From Onthophagus taurus (lineage: Eukaryota; Arthropoda; Insecta; Coleoptera; Scarabaeidae): a stretch of DNA of 64,000 nucleotides. The first letter of the stretch is position 1, and every line of letters begins with the position of its first letter. Position numbers and translations under genes: made by a program. Of the stretch, positions 27,871 through 38,968 are shown one piece after another. The notes under the pieces were generated by a model. It had not been told where the DNA came from, made no database searches, and saw only the letters and a list, made by a program, of their open reading frames with translations. The stretch is from the NCBI RefSeq assembly GCF_036711975.1, contig NC_091967.1, positions 30,667,501-30,731,500 on the forward strand, in the 5' to 3' direction.

Positions 27871-28119
27871 GATAGTCATACGATTCAGTTCAATTTTCTC
27901 AAACTTTTTTGCTGCTTCTGGACACATTTTCTTAGCGGCAATTTTTATGCATTCTTTTACAAAATCCCCATCATTGAAGGGGCGACTTCGCTTTGCTATC
28001 ATTCGAGAAATTTCATAACTAACTTCTGTAGCTGTTTCTGAGTCTTGAATGGGTTTTATAAACATAGCTTGCTGACCAATAAGCTCCCGTTTTAAAGACA
28101 ACATTTTTTGCTTTCTTAA
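27871..28119 (-). pseudogene. hAT transposase, middle piece between the two insertions
   Basis: Minus-strand codons read RKQKMLSLKRELIGQQAMF, SYEISRMIAKRSRPFNDGDF and KKMCPEAAKKFEKIELNRM. This is the N-terminal helical region of GTF2IRD2/ZBED-like hAT transposases. It is bounded at 28119 by the TTAA of the piggyBac-like element and at 27871 by the BEL GATAG duplication. Each boundary restores the hAT frame when the insertion is removed in thought. Confidence 0.85.
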
Positions 28120-30360
28120 CACTATGCCGTCCGGCGACACCACAGTGGTGTCGCACGAAAAATATCGCTCTACGGCCGGCGTCACCACATTGGTGTCGCC
28201 CGCTTACGTATGGATCTACTATCCGTGCAAAAAGTCAAGTCCCCTCACTTTAGAGATCGATATCTTCGCAACCGATCGATGAAAAAAATTGCGACAAAGT
28301 TTGTTGTAATCACTGAACATTTCTACGTAACATATGTTAATTTGAAAATGTTCGGATCCGCGGTTTTCTTTTTATCGCGAGTTAAATGAAAAAAGTACCC
28401 GATTTTTAAGTGTGCCGGCAACTTTGTCAACTTTGCGATTTTTTTTCTCGAAAACTATTTGACAAAAAAATTTCAAATTTGAACTGGTGGTAAACCGATG
28501 TGTTCTTAATGTGGGGCATATTTTATTTTTTCAATATTCCATATAGTTTCGCGGAAAATCGCGGTTTAGTAGGATGCGGTTATTTCGGAAACGACCTGGC
28601 GGATTTCAACGCGGTTTTTACCAAAATATGTCAAATCATGTCGATTGTCGAATTCCGTTATCAGTTTTTCAAAATCAGGGCCCCCTATTTTGTTAAGGAT
28701 GATTTAATGCAATTACAAATTAAAGAGAAACAGAAGTAAGCCATGCGGGGAGGGGTGGGGTTCCGGCCAATCGGAACAGAGTTGAAGAGATGTTGCTAGC
28801 GTGCGCTTCGGACGGGCGGCCGTGGCGAATAATATTTAAAATTTTAGATAAAATTATTTTATTTCAAATTCAATAAGTATGTTTCATTTTTGTATACAAG
28901 ACATGAATAATGCATATAAATTTAAACAAAATAGCTTGGCACTATTTTCTTCAAAATTTTTTATTTTGTTTTTAACATAATATATCACTTATACATAGAC
29001 AATTACTACAATTGCGTAGAACTTGCGGAGAATTTACTTACAAAGAAAATTCGAGTCTGTGGAACGATGCGACAACATAGAGGATTTCCAGAAAAACTAA
29101 ACTTCGTAAACGAAGAAGATGCTGTGTTTGTTCCAAAAACAAAAAAAGAAGGACAACGAATTTAATGTGCAAGTCTTGTGGAGTTGCGTTACATCTCGGG
29201 GATCGTTTTGCTTCATATCATCAAAAAGAGAAATACTAAGTAGGTACCAAAGAAAATATAAATCAAGAAACATATTTGCCAAAATACGTATTTATTTGTT
29301 GTGTGGTTTACGTATTAGTTTATTGTTTATTGTTATTCTTACTATTGTTTTGTTGTATTTATTTTGTGGTTTCAATAAAAGTACATTATTATTATTATAT
29401 AAAACATACAAATTTTACATTTATTTACATTTATTCGAAATTTCGTGAAAATAGCTAGACAGGATTGAAAATCAGGAGAACTAGCAATAAGATTAATATA
29501 ACATAATAAAAATAAAATAATAATAATAATTATTAATATTTTTGATATATGTTAAAAAACAAAATAAAAAATTTTGAAGAAAATAGTGCCACGCTATTTT
29601 GTTTAAATTTATATGCATTATTCATGTCTTATATACAAAAATGAAACATACTTATTGAATTTGAAATAAAATAAATTTATCTAAAATTTTAAATATGATT
29701 CTCCACGGCCCGTCCGAAGCGCACGCCAGCAATATCTCTTCAGCTCTGTTCCGATTGGCCGGAACCCCCATGGCATATTTCTGTTTCTCTTTAATTTGTA
29801 ATTCCATTAAATCGCCCTTAAAAAATTAGGGAGCCCTAATTTTGAAAAACTGATAACGGAATTCGACAACCGACATGATTTGACATATTTTGGTAAAAAC
29901 CGCGTTGAAATCCGCCAGGTCGTTTCCGAAATAACCGCATCCTACTAAACCGCGATTTTCCGCGAAACTATATGGAATATCGAAAAAATAGGATATGCAC
30001 CACATTAAGTACACATCGGTTTACCACCAGTTCAAATTTCAAATTTTTTCGTCAAATAGTTTTCGAGAAAAAAAATCGCAAAGTTGACAAAGTTGCCGGC
30101 ACACTCAAAAATCGGGTACTTTTTTCATTTAACTCGCGATAAAAAGAAAACCGCGGATCCGAAAATTTTCAAATTAATACAGGTTACGTAGGAATGTTCA
30201 GTGATTACAACAAACTTTGTCGCAATTTTTTTCATCGATCGGTTGCGAAGATATCGATCTCTAAAGTGAGGGGACTTGACTTTTTGCACGGATAAGTAAT
30301 CTGAATATTCTGCCGGCGCCGAGCGAATAAATTTTTGCGAAACGTGCGGACGGCAAAGTG
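28120..30360. mobile_element. TTAA-flanked, internally deleted piggyBac with long inverted arms
   Basis: TTAA flanks both sides (28116-28119 and 30361-30364). The termini CACTATGCCGTCCG and, inverted, CACTTTGCCGTCCG match at 13 of 14. Arms of about 0.8 kb (about 28220-28986 and 29543-30300) are inverted copies of each other, giving a foldback structure. The unique centre keeps piggyBac scraps: DNYYNCVELAENLLTKKIR with a GFPEKL block near 28998-29160, and the C-terminal CKSCGVALHLGDRFASYHQK ending in TAA at 29237-29239. It is non-autonomous. It interrupts the hAT transposase. Confidence 0.9.
28997..29239 (+). pseudogene. piggyBac transposase scraps inside the foldback element
   Basis: Two short stretches in different frames match the penultimate catalytic region (DNYYNCVELAENLL...GTMRQHRGFPEKL) and the C-terminal cysteine domain (CKSCGVALHLGDRF) of piggyBac transposases. 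Most of the gene is missing. They show that the long-armed element is a deletion derivative of an autonomous piggyBac. The AT-rich remainder of the centre (29240-29542) holds nothing else I can name. Confidence 0.75.
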
Positions 30361-30574
30361 TTAATTCGCCTGTAAACTTGGTAAAAGTAGGCTGCTGCGT
30401 TTCATAGTGCCTTTTTACATTATATTCCTTTGCAATCGCAACAGAATTCTTGCAAATTAAACAAACGACTTTGTTATGCGACCATACATAAAAGTATTTC
30501 TCAGTCCAAATTTCTTGAAACTGCCGATTTTCATCTTTAACCTTACGTTTTTTACTAGGTCCTGGCTTGTCCAT
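30361..30574 (-). pseudogene. hAT transposase, N-terminal BED zinc finger piece
   Basis: From ATG 30574 it reads MDKPGPSKKRKVKDENRQF and then a BED-type finger (VCLICKNSVAIAKEYNVKRH). It ends at TTAA 30361-30364, where the piggyBac-like element inserted. The next hAT codons are at 28115 and below. The open frame beyond 30361 belongs to the inserted element. Confidence 0.85.
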
Positions 30575-31318
30575 GTTGTGTTCTAATCCTGGCTAGGATT
30601 AACACAGCACCTAAAAACAATTACAGTACCTACTTAAATTACCCATCCTTTTTTAAATTACCAAAAATAATTGATTAAATAGGTAGGGAAACACTTATTA
30701 ATAACAGAGTTTTACTTATGATTTCACAACACAATTATACACGGCACTTGGCGGGTTAACACTGCAACAGGTAATCTACGTTGAATGTGGATCAAAATGT
30801 ATGACACCGGGTAGTCGAGTTAAAATCTACACTAGAACTATTGCCTTCCAAAAACACTATTAAACTGCACTTATTCTCAATCACTTGTAACTTCGCTTTG
30901 TATTTTCGCGCTTATTTCTTTCTGTTGACACTTCACTCAAATTTAAACCGAACTGTCGGTCGCTGCGGTTAGCGTGGCTTTTATACCGCGCGTATAGAGT
31001 CGAAAACTGTCTGGAGAAATCTCGAAACCAACTCTGGAAGCTTCGTGTATCTATGCGAGCAATCGGGAATTCGGGACTATTGCTATCGACTTAAGTCGAT
31101 GTTACTTGACTTAGTATTTTTGGGCGCTTGAGGCGGCACGGCCGCGGCGTCGTTTCATTCATGAACTGGCGCGGTATTGGAATGATTTTCATAAGTTTTA
31201 TGGACGTCGCTCACAATATCAAAAGAAACAAAGTACTTTAATATTTATTATTTTTCGAATGTACGAGAATGTTATTTTTGCTGTCGGCGGGCCACCAGTA
31301 TTCGACCGGCGGGCCGCG
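30575..31318 (-). other. hAT 5' untranslated region
   Basis: About 740 bp between the transposase start and the element's right terminus. No coding signal. It contains a GC-rich stretch near 31120-31170 typical of subterminal transposase-binding DNA. Confidence 0.5.
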
Positions 31319-31333
31319 GTCTGTGCATCTCTG

Positions 31334-31341
31334 GTGTAGAG
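31334..31341. repeat. hAT target-site duplication, right copy (GTGTAGAG)
   Basis: It matches the left copy ATGTAGAG (19564-19571) at 7 of 8 bases. Confidence 0.8.
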
Positions 31342-32491
31342 CAAGATCAATTGCTGTGAACCAATTGTTTGCGGTGATGTTTCTTTTCCTCTTTTGTATG
31401 GGCTTGGAAAGACGTAAAACAGATAGCATTGGTTTTGGTGAAGTTTGATATTTTTCCGGCAACGTATTTCCATCCGATCCTTTTCCAATGTAAATATAAC
31501 CATTGAAATAATAATGGTTTCTTGAATCGGTCAACGCCATTAGTTTTAGCCCATACTTTACTGGTTTGTTTGGAATATACATTCGAAACTTGCAGCGGCC
31601 GCGGAAGCTGATGAGCATTTCATCGATAGTAACGCAAGTTCCCAAACTGTACGCCTGTTGGCAATTTTTCACGAATGTTTCAAAAATTAGTGAGATTGGT
31701 GCAGCTGGATCTGTCTTTTTGCGTTCTTTTCTAGAATTAGTGTCATCGAATCTAAGAGTGCTTACTAAAATCGCGAATCTGTTCTTAAACATCACAGCAC
31801 GAAATATCTCGGCACCGGTTCCATCTGTTGTGAAGAGAGTGTTTATATCTTGATGATTTGACTTGAATGCCGCAGTGAAAAAGAGAAGTCCTATAAACGC
31901 CTTGAGCTCAATCATATCTAAATCTTTGAGTTCTGGACGTGCCTTATTAGTATAACTGGCTCTTTCTTTCTGTATTTTTATATTTGTCCAACGTAAAACT
32001 TCTGAAAGTAATGGTATCATCAATTAACCTATTCCACATGTCTTCAGGACTTGCTTTAGTCGGACGGTTAGGGCCTCGCAATCCAGGACGTTCCAAAACA
32101 ATATTATGCTTCCTTGTTCTTGTTCTGGAGTTTTCAGGTTCAGTCGACCATTTAAATTTATTCTTTCCATAGATATATGTTAGGGGAATGTTACTGTCAG
32201 CTTCATTCTCAGATGAATCGCTTGACACATTTGGTCTTCGTTTTTCCCTCTATCGCAATATACCCCACTCTTGGTGTCTGTTTCCCTTTCATTTTCAATA
32301 ACTTCTATCTTTGTGTCTGAATTGTGATCGCTCATAATATCGTTATTCACAGAGTCAACATCACTCGCATCATTATCTTCATACTTATCTACTAAATCAT
32401 CTTCATCGCTGTCATCGTACCATCGCATTACGGTTTCTTCAAAATTAGCATCTCCCGTCCTTACAAACGCTGGTCCTGGACGGGAAGCCAT
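31342..32491 (-). pseudogene. piggyBac transposase, N-terminal and first catalytic part (split gene)
   Basis: Three overlapping frames make up the N-terminal two thirds. First, 32491-32190: MASRPGPAFVRTGD and an acidic region. Second, about 32228-32000: PEDMWNRLIDDTITF. Third, about 32023-31342: IELKAFIGLLFFTA, then SLGTCVTIDEMLISFRGRCKF with the first Asp, KPVKYGLKLMALTDSRN, and ANNWFTAIDLAL with the second Asp. Frameshifts lie near 32200 and 32010. The coding sequence is cut at 31341 by the hAT insertion and resumes at 19563. Codons past 31334 in the open frame are hAT terminal sequence. Confidence 0.88.
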
Positions 32492-33388
32492 TATTTTGGG
32501 TATTATAATCTATAAAAATTAATTGTGTAAGGGCCGATCTTACAAGTGTTGGTATAATCAGTGGAATAGTTATTCCCAGAATAATTAATTCTCGGCATTA
32601 ATTTAACGAATACGTCTTATAAAGCCTTTCTTATGCCAGAATAGTTATTCCAATGGTTGGTAATACTGTAGGTATAACGCGCAGCGCGCATGTGGTTTGT
32701 TTACGTTGTTTACGTTTAGCGACTGTCAAATTGATCAGCGGTGTTTAGCATGTAACGAAGTTACATTTTTTTCCGAAAAATTTATAACATCCGAATATAT
32801 TTCCCACATTCCCCCGACCTCCTACAGTTTCCGCCCGACTTATAAAAATCCAAAAATCGATACCTTATCACCACCCACTTATGCAACTTTATTTGCATTT
32901 TCCTTAATTTCTTAATTTCCTTAATTAAACTTCAAATTTTCATAATCATTCATTTAAAACCGTTAAAACTTTTCCCGAAAACGTTTCCTGACCGAATTTC
33001 AAATAAATAAAAGCAATTAGTGGAAATCGCCGAACGACGTAATTACCGAAAAGCACATGTAATAAAAGCACAATACAGCGACTATTTTTTATGATGCGGA
33101 ATTAGAAATCGTAGAACAATCAAACCGATTTCAAACAATTACTATTATCATCTTTGATTATATATACATAGATAGCTCACCTAATGTTAAAATTTGGAAA
33201 CAAAGGATGTAATGTGGGGTAGCCTAAATCAAGGCGGAAATATTTAATTTTAGTTGTCTTTTAAACCATTTCAGTACTTAAAAGTGAAACTAATGGTTAG
33301 GTATTTGGCGTATAGATGTAGTGTTAAAAAGTGACAAAATTAAAACGTAATAATTTATTAAGTAGATAGTTAAAAATTATAAATAATT
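32492..33388. other. AT-rich stretch with an imperfect inverted repeat
   Basis: No gene. ggaatagttattcc-type blocks at about 32560-32580 and 32638-32655, each followed by a ggcat/tgcca word, are imperfectly inverted, possibly a small MITE. The piggyBac terminus expected upstream of 32491 was not identified. Confidence 0.3.
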
Positions 33389-34129
33389 TAACCTTCGAGC
33401 GGGCGCGCTGTTATAAAAATTATCACAATCTTCGTTTTTTTAATATATTTCCTTATATAATGCATTTGAAACGATTTAACGCTAATGTATTCGTGTAACC
33501 ATGTATTTTGAACATTACGATGAGAAAATTAAAAAAAAAAAAACTAGTGTCGCCGTTTTTACGGCAAAAAAAGGTGTAAAAGATAAGAAATTTACACATT
33601 AATTGCTGATTGATAAGGCCGTATTTATATTATGGGATGAATTTATGGTGTAAATGTATTACAAACACGTTTCGAGTCATATGTGAAAGTTTTCGGGTTG
33701 TTTGCAGATTTTAGAAAAATACAGGTCCGTAATGAAAGTTTTGTCGGAATCGGAATTTTTTGCTTCATCTGTTCAATATTTCAAACTTTTCAATTTTTTC
33801 GCTAGTTTGTATAAAAATTCAATATATTCAGGTTTCTTGCGTGTAAATAAGAGATCTGTTAGGACCGGAAACTAAATTTTAAAACGCCATGAGAGTTTGT
33901 TTGCACAGGCCGTAATTATTTTTTAGGAGTAGGTTTTATGAGTAGGTAATCCTTGGAGGATTTCGGGGTATATTTAGAATACGGTTGTCAATATATAAGT
34001 GTAGAGATCCACGTTACAGTCATTGTGTGAAGTGTCGTTGGAGCGAAAAGAAGTCGATTTAATCAAAAGTTTTTGTGTTGAAAAAATATTGAGTGTGTTA
34101 AAATATAACAAGTGACATTGAAAACAACA

Positions 34130-35116
34130 TTCAAGGACTATTTGATAAACCGCAAAAAGAAGAAGAAGATAGTGAAGCCGAAAGTGATTTGAGTGATGAA
34201 GAAATTGAAGTGAATAATTTTGACAGCGCATCTGAAGAGGATGAAGAAAGCATTGAGACATGTATTGAAGATTTTTATGTTGGAAAAGACAATGTCAGCA
34301 TGTGGAAAAGAACAAAATACGCAAAATCAAGTCGAACTAAAAATATTAACATAATAAAAGAAGTTTCAGGTCCTACTTGTGATGTAAAAAATCTTAGTGA
34401 ATTAGAACTATTTCAAAAAATTATCGATAGTATAATGCTTGAAAATATTGTGGCACATAGAAATACTTATATAGAATCTCTGAGATCAAATCGTGATTAC
34501 ACACGAAGCAGAGATATCAAAGATACCAACATAAACGAATTATTGGCTTATTTGGGAATACTTTTCTTAATAGGTATTAAAAAGTCACATTTTGCCAATG
34601 TAAAAGAAATTTGGAGCAGCGATAGAACAAACGATTTTTGTTTTTAACTCGATCTCTCCGGTTTGATGATAAAGTTACAAGAGTCGATAGGCGTAAAACT
34701 ACCAAATTGGCAGCAATTCGGTGTTTCTTCGAGAAATTTCTAGAAAACAGCCATGCGTGTTTCAAGTTAGGTGAATTCGTCCCAATAGACGAAATGTTGC
34801 ATCCTTTCCGAGGTAGATGTGCATGGATACACAATATTCCAAGCAAACCCGCTAAATATGGGATAAAAATGTATGCACTTTGCGATGTGAAAACTTTTTA
34901 TACATACAACATAGAAATTTATTGCGGCAAGCAACCAGATGGTCCGTATCTAACAAACCGATGGATATTGTAAAGCGATTGGCAAAACCAATAGAAAATT
35001 CAAACAGAAATGTTACTACTGACAACTATTATACCAGCGTAACTATAATTAATAGCAGATTATTTACTACAGAAGAAATTTATTTAGACTGTAAAAATGA
35101 AACTGATTCAAATTAA
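34130..35116 (+). pseudogene. piggyBac transposase, frameshifted
   Basis: An acidic N-terminus without an ATG (the frame is open from about 34120; a start codon may have mutated). It is followed by LFQKIIDSIMLENIVAHRNTY and INELLAYLGILFLIGIKKSHF. A frameshift occurs near 34645. The next frame carries TRSLRFDDKVTRVDRRK and FVPIDEMLHPFRGRCAW (first catalytic Asp), then [17 protein letters not shown] second shift near 34970 leads to [12 protein letters not shown] (second Asp). The frame stops at 35114-35116, so the last third, with the third Asp and Cys-rich tail, is missing. Inactive. Confidence 0.88.
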
Positions 35117-35553
35117 AATATAAAATATTTAACAATTACAAACCGTCAAAATCGCAACAACCTTGAAATGTCGCAAAATGTAAAATATAAATGCGTATGT
35201 TTTTTAATAATTTATTTGTTTTTTAATATTTATTTATTATTTTATTTGTTTTTCTATTAGTTTGTTAATGTTTTTTGATTTTTAAAAATGAATTCATTTC
35301 ATTGATTTCATTTTATGTTAACAGTTACTTAATACATATTAAATACTTCTACTCTAGTAAAATGTGAGTGTTTTTTTAATAACCTAATACATACTTATTA
35401 ATGCGAACCCGTTGTCATAAAATGTATTTGTTATATTCCGCTTTTGTTATAAAATCGAGCGCGCCCGCTCGAAAATTGATACGGACCTGTGTTATAAATT
35501 TTATACACAGCGCGCCCGCTCGTGTTACAAAATCGAGCTCGCCCGCTCGAAGG
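35117..35553 (+). other. piggyBac 3' untranslated and subterminal region
   Basis: AT-rich, ending in the CG-rich repeats described for the element. No coding signal. Confidence 0.6.
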
Positions 35554-36023
35554 TTAAAATAAATGTAAAACTTAATTTTTCTTAAAAGTTGTTGTTAGTT
35601 CAAGTTTAATTGCAAGTGCTAAGATACGCAATTAACCGATCTCATGTCTCCCTTCGCCTCAAGCTGATTTCACGTCTGGCTCAGTCAGAGTCAGTGTGGA
35701 GCCATTGAGCGTCAACCATGTCTAGCCATGTCGGAACACCGTTAGACATAGGCCGTTCGTCCACCGAGAAAACCATTATGAGGCAACTGGTTGCTCGCGA
35801 CCAAGCAACCAATCGCGAGATTAGTTATAACACGACTATTACATTAAAATTAGCAGTAGCTCGTTCACAGCAGCGACTATCACCGATTGTAGATGGCAAC
35901 CGATCGCGTACGACCAAACTGGTTGATCGCCGTGAATCAGTTGTTTACGACCGTTGAGGTAGCAGTGGTTGTTTTTTCTATTCGTCTATATAGAAGTGCA
36001 TTCGTTTTACTTGAAATAAAATT

Positions 36024-36224
36024 ATGCCTCGATCATTATCAAAAAATGATCAAAACTTAAATATCACTTTCGTGCAAGAGATCGAGAAATATCCTTGTTT
36101 ATATAACTATCGTCTAGAAGTCTATTCTAAAAGGGATATAGTGGATGCCGCATGGGAGAAAGTAGGAAAGACGGTTGGGGACACAGGTAAGAACAAAAAC
36201 TTTAATAGTAGTAAAAGTATTTAA
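36024..36224 (+). CDS. MADF (Myb/SANT-like) DNA-binding protein, first exon or truncated
   Basis: 66 codons. FVQEIEKYPCLYNYRLEVYSKRDIVDAAWEKVGKTVG is the N-terminal half of a MADF domain, the second protein of PIF/Harbinger elements, which helps the transposase bind DNA. The similarity ends at about VGDTG|KNKN, where the genomic sequence reads acaGGTAAGAAC, a good splice donor (GTAAGA at about 36186). I therefore think this is exon 1. The next exon was not found; the transposase on the other strand occupies what follows. Confidence 0.6.
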   Translation: MPRSLSKNDQNLNITFVQEIEKYPCLYNYRLEVYSKRDIVDAAWEKVGKTVGDTGKNKNFNSSKSI

Positions 36225-36305
36225 TAATTAATAGTAATATTAATAGTAGTATTAATCGTAGTATTAACTTAGCTATGTTTAAGAGCGAGCGTATAAAACA
36301 AACAT

Positions 36306-37232
36306 TCATGGGACACAGTATTTCCATTGGAAAGGTAACGAAGAATGAGGTTTTAAAAAATAGTGTGCCAGGTAATCTCTAAAATTATATCCAGAACCTC
36401 TTTGTGGAAATATAAGTGGCTCGTTTATAGCCTGCTGCAGTTCCTCTGGCGAATTTTGCTCTTCATCATCTTCCAAGTTAAATGTTGGTCGATATAAAAT
36501 GCCTTCCCTTTTTCTAATAAAATTGTGAAGAATACAAACAGCTCGGAGTATGTTATTGACAGTTTTTATATTCTTGCTTGCTATAGGTGTGGAAAGAACT
36601 GCAAATTTACTGTTCATCATTTCAAATGCACATTCAATGCTTTTGCGTGCCCTACTTAATCTGTAGTTAAAAATTCTCTTGCAATTATTTAATACTCTTC
36701 TTGGGTAGGGACGCAACATATACGTCGCAATTGGGAATGCTTCATCTGCAACAAAGTAAAACGGAAAATTCCCTCCCGTTTCATCATGAATAAGTTGCCG
36801 GTTATTTGGCAAATTTAGCCTATTTCCTTCTCTTTGCAGCCAACGACCCATTCTTGAAGCTTTAAATACTCCCCCATCACTATTCCGACCAGCATGCCCG
36901 GCTTCAATCATTGTAAAGCATGCATCAGCATCACAAGCTGGCATTAGAACAACCGAATGGTATCCTTTGTAGTTAAAATTTGTTGATCCAGACTTAGGAA
37001 TCTTCTGAATACGGATATGTTTTCCGTCTATCGCGCCAATACAATTTGGCAGATTCCAAAGTTCGTAAAAACGGTCAGCAATTCGGAGCCATACTTCTTT
37101 GGAAGGAACTTTCATGTAACGTGGATATAAGGCTTCCCATATAGCAGCTGTAGTATCTGCAACAATGTGGCTAATCGTACTGTCTCCTCTCAAAAAATAA
37201 CTTGACAGATCAGTATTGTAATGTTTTTCCAA
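36306..37232 (-). CDS. PIF/Harbinger transposase (HARBI1-like), catalytic exon
   Basis: DDE transposase. WNLPNCIGAIDGKHIRIQ gives the first catalytic Asp. GYHSVVLMPACDADACFTMIEAG carries the second region (the usual D-A-D-Y-R-F block reads D-A-D-A-C-F). FVADEAFPIATYMLRPYP and NYRLSRARKSIECAFEMM carry the Glu region. A C-terminal Asp/Glu-rich tail follows. The frame is open for 308 codons, but the first about 12 are probably intronic: an AG acceptor at about 37208 precedes YFLRGDSTISHIV. It follows a separate N-terminal exon at 38969-39352. Confidence 0.88.
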   Translation of the reverse strand: MEKHYNTDLSSYFLRGDSTISHIVADTTAAIWEALYPRYMKVPSKEVWLRIADRFYELWNLPNCIGAIDGKHIRIQKIPKSGSTNFNYKGYHSVVLMPACDADACFTMIEAGHAGRNSDGGVFKASRMGRWLQREGNRLNLPNNRQLIHDETGGNFPFYFVADEAFPIATYMLRPYPRRVLNNCKRIFNYRLSRARKSIECAFEMMNSKFAVLSTPIASKNIKTVNNILRAVCILHNFIRKREGILYRPTFNLEDDEEQNSPEELQQAINEPLIFPQRGSGYNFRDYLAHYFLKPHSSLPFQWKYCVP

Positions 37233-38968
37233 ATGGACCGCAACTAGTCCCTCTTCTTTTGAAAAGAATTATTTTAATGAAAACAACATTACTAAATTTT
37301 ATAATAATTTGTTTTTTATTAAATTGAAAAAAATTTAAATATTTAAACAGAATTGTCGAATTATCTCAGGGTTAAGGCAGGTTCTGGTAATACTGTCAAG
37401 ACAAACATGTACACAACTTAAGGTGCAATCAAATTGAGATGTTGTCGACAAAATTAACAAAACATACTGATTATATAAACAAATATTCTAAATTAGTTGA
37501 TTCGAAGTAATGTTTATCAACTCAGATATGTATAACAACTCGTCAAATATTAAATTAATTAGGAAATTGTAATAGTAATCTCAAAAATTATATTGAATTT
37601 ATCAAGAACTTCTCTTATTGAAGGTAAGAAGAGTTTTTTTCTTTAAAAAATGTATCAACAAAAACAATAAATTATAAAAAAAATAACTTAGCCAATTTGT
37701 TTCTATGGGAACGTTGGAGGTCAAACTCAGAATAATATTTTCTTCGTGACAGGTGATGGTTGGCTTCAGGATTGAGAACCAATTTTTCTCTTCACTAGTG
37801 ATGATGGTTTCTACCAGAAACGGAACCAATTGCTTTACTTGATCAGGAGCGAATTTAATCGTTTTCTTTAATAGGAACAAGATGAATTGTTTTTTTTTTT
37901 CAGAGTTAAACAGGAACGGATATAGTTTTTCTAACTCGTTGACACGTTGATTTAATTAATTTTCAACAGAGCAAAAAAAATGTGTGTGTTTCTTTAGACA
38001 ACAGGAAGCACACTCTTTTTGTTGATAAATTCCGTTTTTCGGATGTTAAATTTCCAAATAACCTCTCCTGATTGGTTAAATTTATGGATTTGGAATTTGT
38101 GTCTTAGTTTTTTCAATGTAGCCAACTTTGACATTTGAAATGTCTCTAATTCAATTTGTCAAATTATTATTTAAATTTTTAAAATTATTTATAATTATGC
38201 GTGATATTTCGTAATTTTGATGCTCTTTTAAAACAATTTTCAAATATCCATTCATTTTCTTCTGATCTCAACTATAAATTTTCCAATATGTTCAAATTAA
38301 TTTTGTAAATTTTCATCCAAATTTCATTATTCCATACAAATATTAATTATTTTCTTTCTTAACCAAGTTAAGTTTATCGTTCTAAATAGGTATGATCCGG
38401 GTAGATAAAGATTTAAATAAATAATTTTGAAAAATTTAAATTGAGGTTATCTAATATCGAATCTTTAAAATTACTTCGCATCGACTTTACAAGTGATAGT
38501 TTAGGATTAGAACATTAAAGAACAATAAAATGTACCGAAATTCACTAGTGTATAGTATCTAACATTATTTTATAATTGTTTAAAAAAAAACTCTTCTACG
38601 ATCAATACGATAATCAAACAAGACTAAACTGCTGGTAATGGTTATTATTACAGTATATTTGCTTCCAGTGGCCAGATACCTGGAAAAGGGAGGAAAATAG
38701 CAAAATATAATTAACAATGGTATATTTTCTTAAAGAAAAATCCTCGTAGCAAAAGCAAGTGTTATAAGAAATATTTACTATATAATTTCCAAATAAATTA
38801 GATAGTTAAACACAAATGTTGTTTAGTAAACATATAGCATTGAGAGTGCCCCTTGAAACAGTAGGTGAAACGCTGGCAACGACAAAATATATAACAGGGC
38901 CTAGAAACCTAACCTAGAAACAAAGATTCCTCATTGGACAACGGTCGTGGAAGCCTAAACATCACAAA
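37233..38968 (-). other. Probable intron of the Harbinger transposase, AT-rich
   Basis: This separates the two transposase exons. The donor AAG|GTATGT lies at about 38993-39000 on the minus strand. No other gene is supported: an open stretch at 37602-37880 reads MFLLKKTIKFAPDQVKQLVPF and resembles nothing I know. At 1.7 kb it is long for a transposon intron and may hide an old insertion. Confidence 0.5.

Larger units (their letters stand above)
19572..31333 (-). mobile_element. hAT element (GTF2IRD2/ZBED-like) containing two nested insertions
   Basis: The left terminus CAGCGATGCACAGAC (19572-19586) and right terminus GTCTGTGCATCTCTG (31319-31333) are inverted repeats with one mismatch, beginning CAG as in hAT elements. 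Target duplications flank both. The element's transposase runs right to left in four pieces (30361-30574, 27871-28119, 20639-21066, 19705-20616). Removing the BEL element (21067-27870) and the piggyBac-like element (28120-30360) leaves about 2.7 kb, a normal hAT length. It inserted into a piggyBac gene. Confidence 0.9.
33393..35553 (+). mobile_element. piggyBac element with TTAA duplications and CG-rich termini
   Basis: TTAA at 33389-33392 and 35554-35557 flank inverted termini CCTTCGAGCGGGCG. The right end holds three copies of a cgcccgctcg word (about 35460, 35513 and 35540) while the left holds one, giving asymmetric subterminal repeats. The length is 2,161 bp. The decayed transposase lies at 34130-35116. 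Confidence 0.9.
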
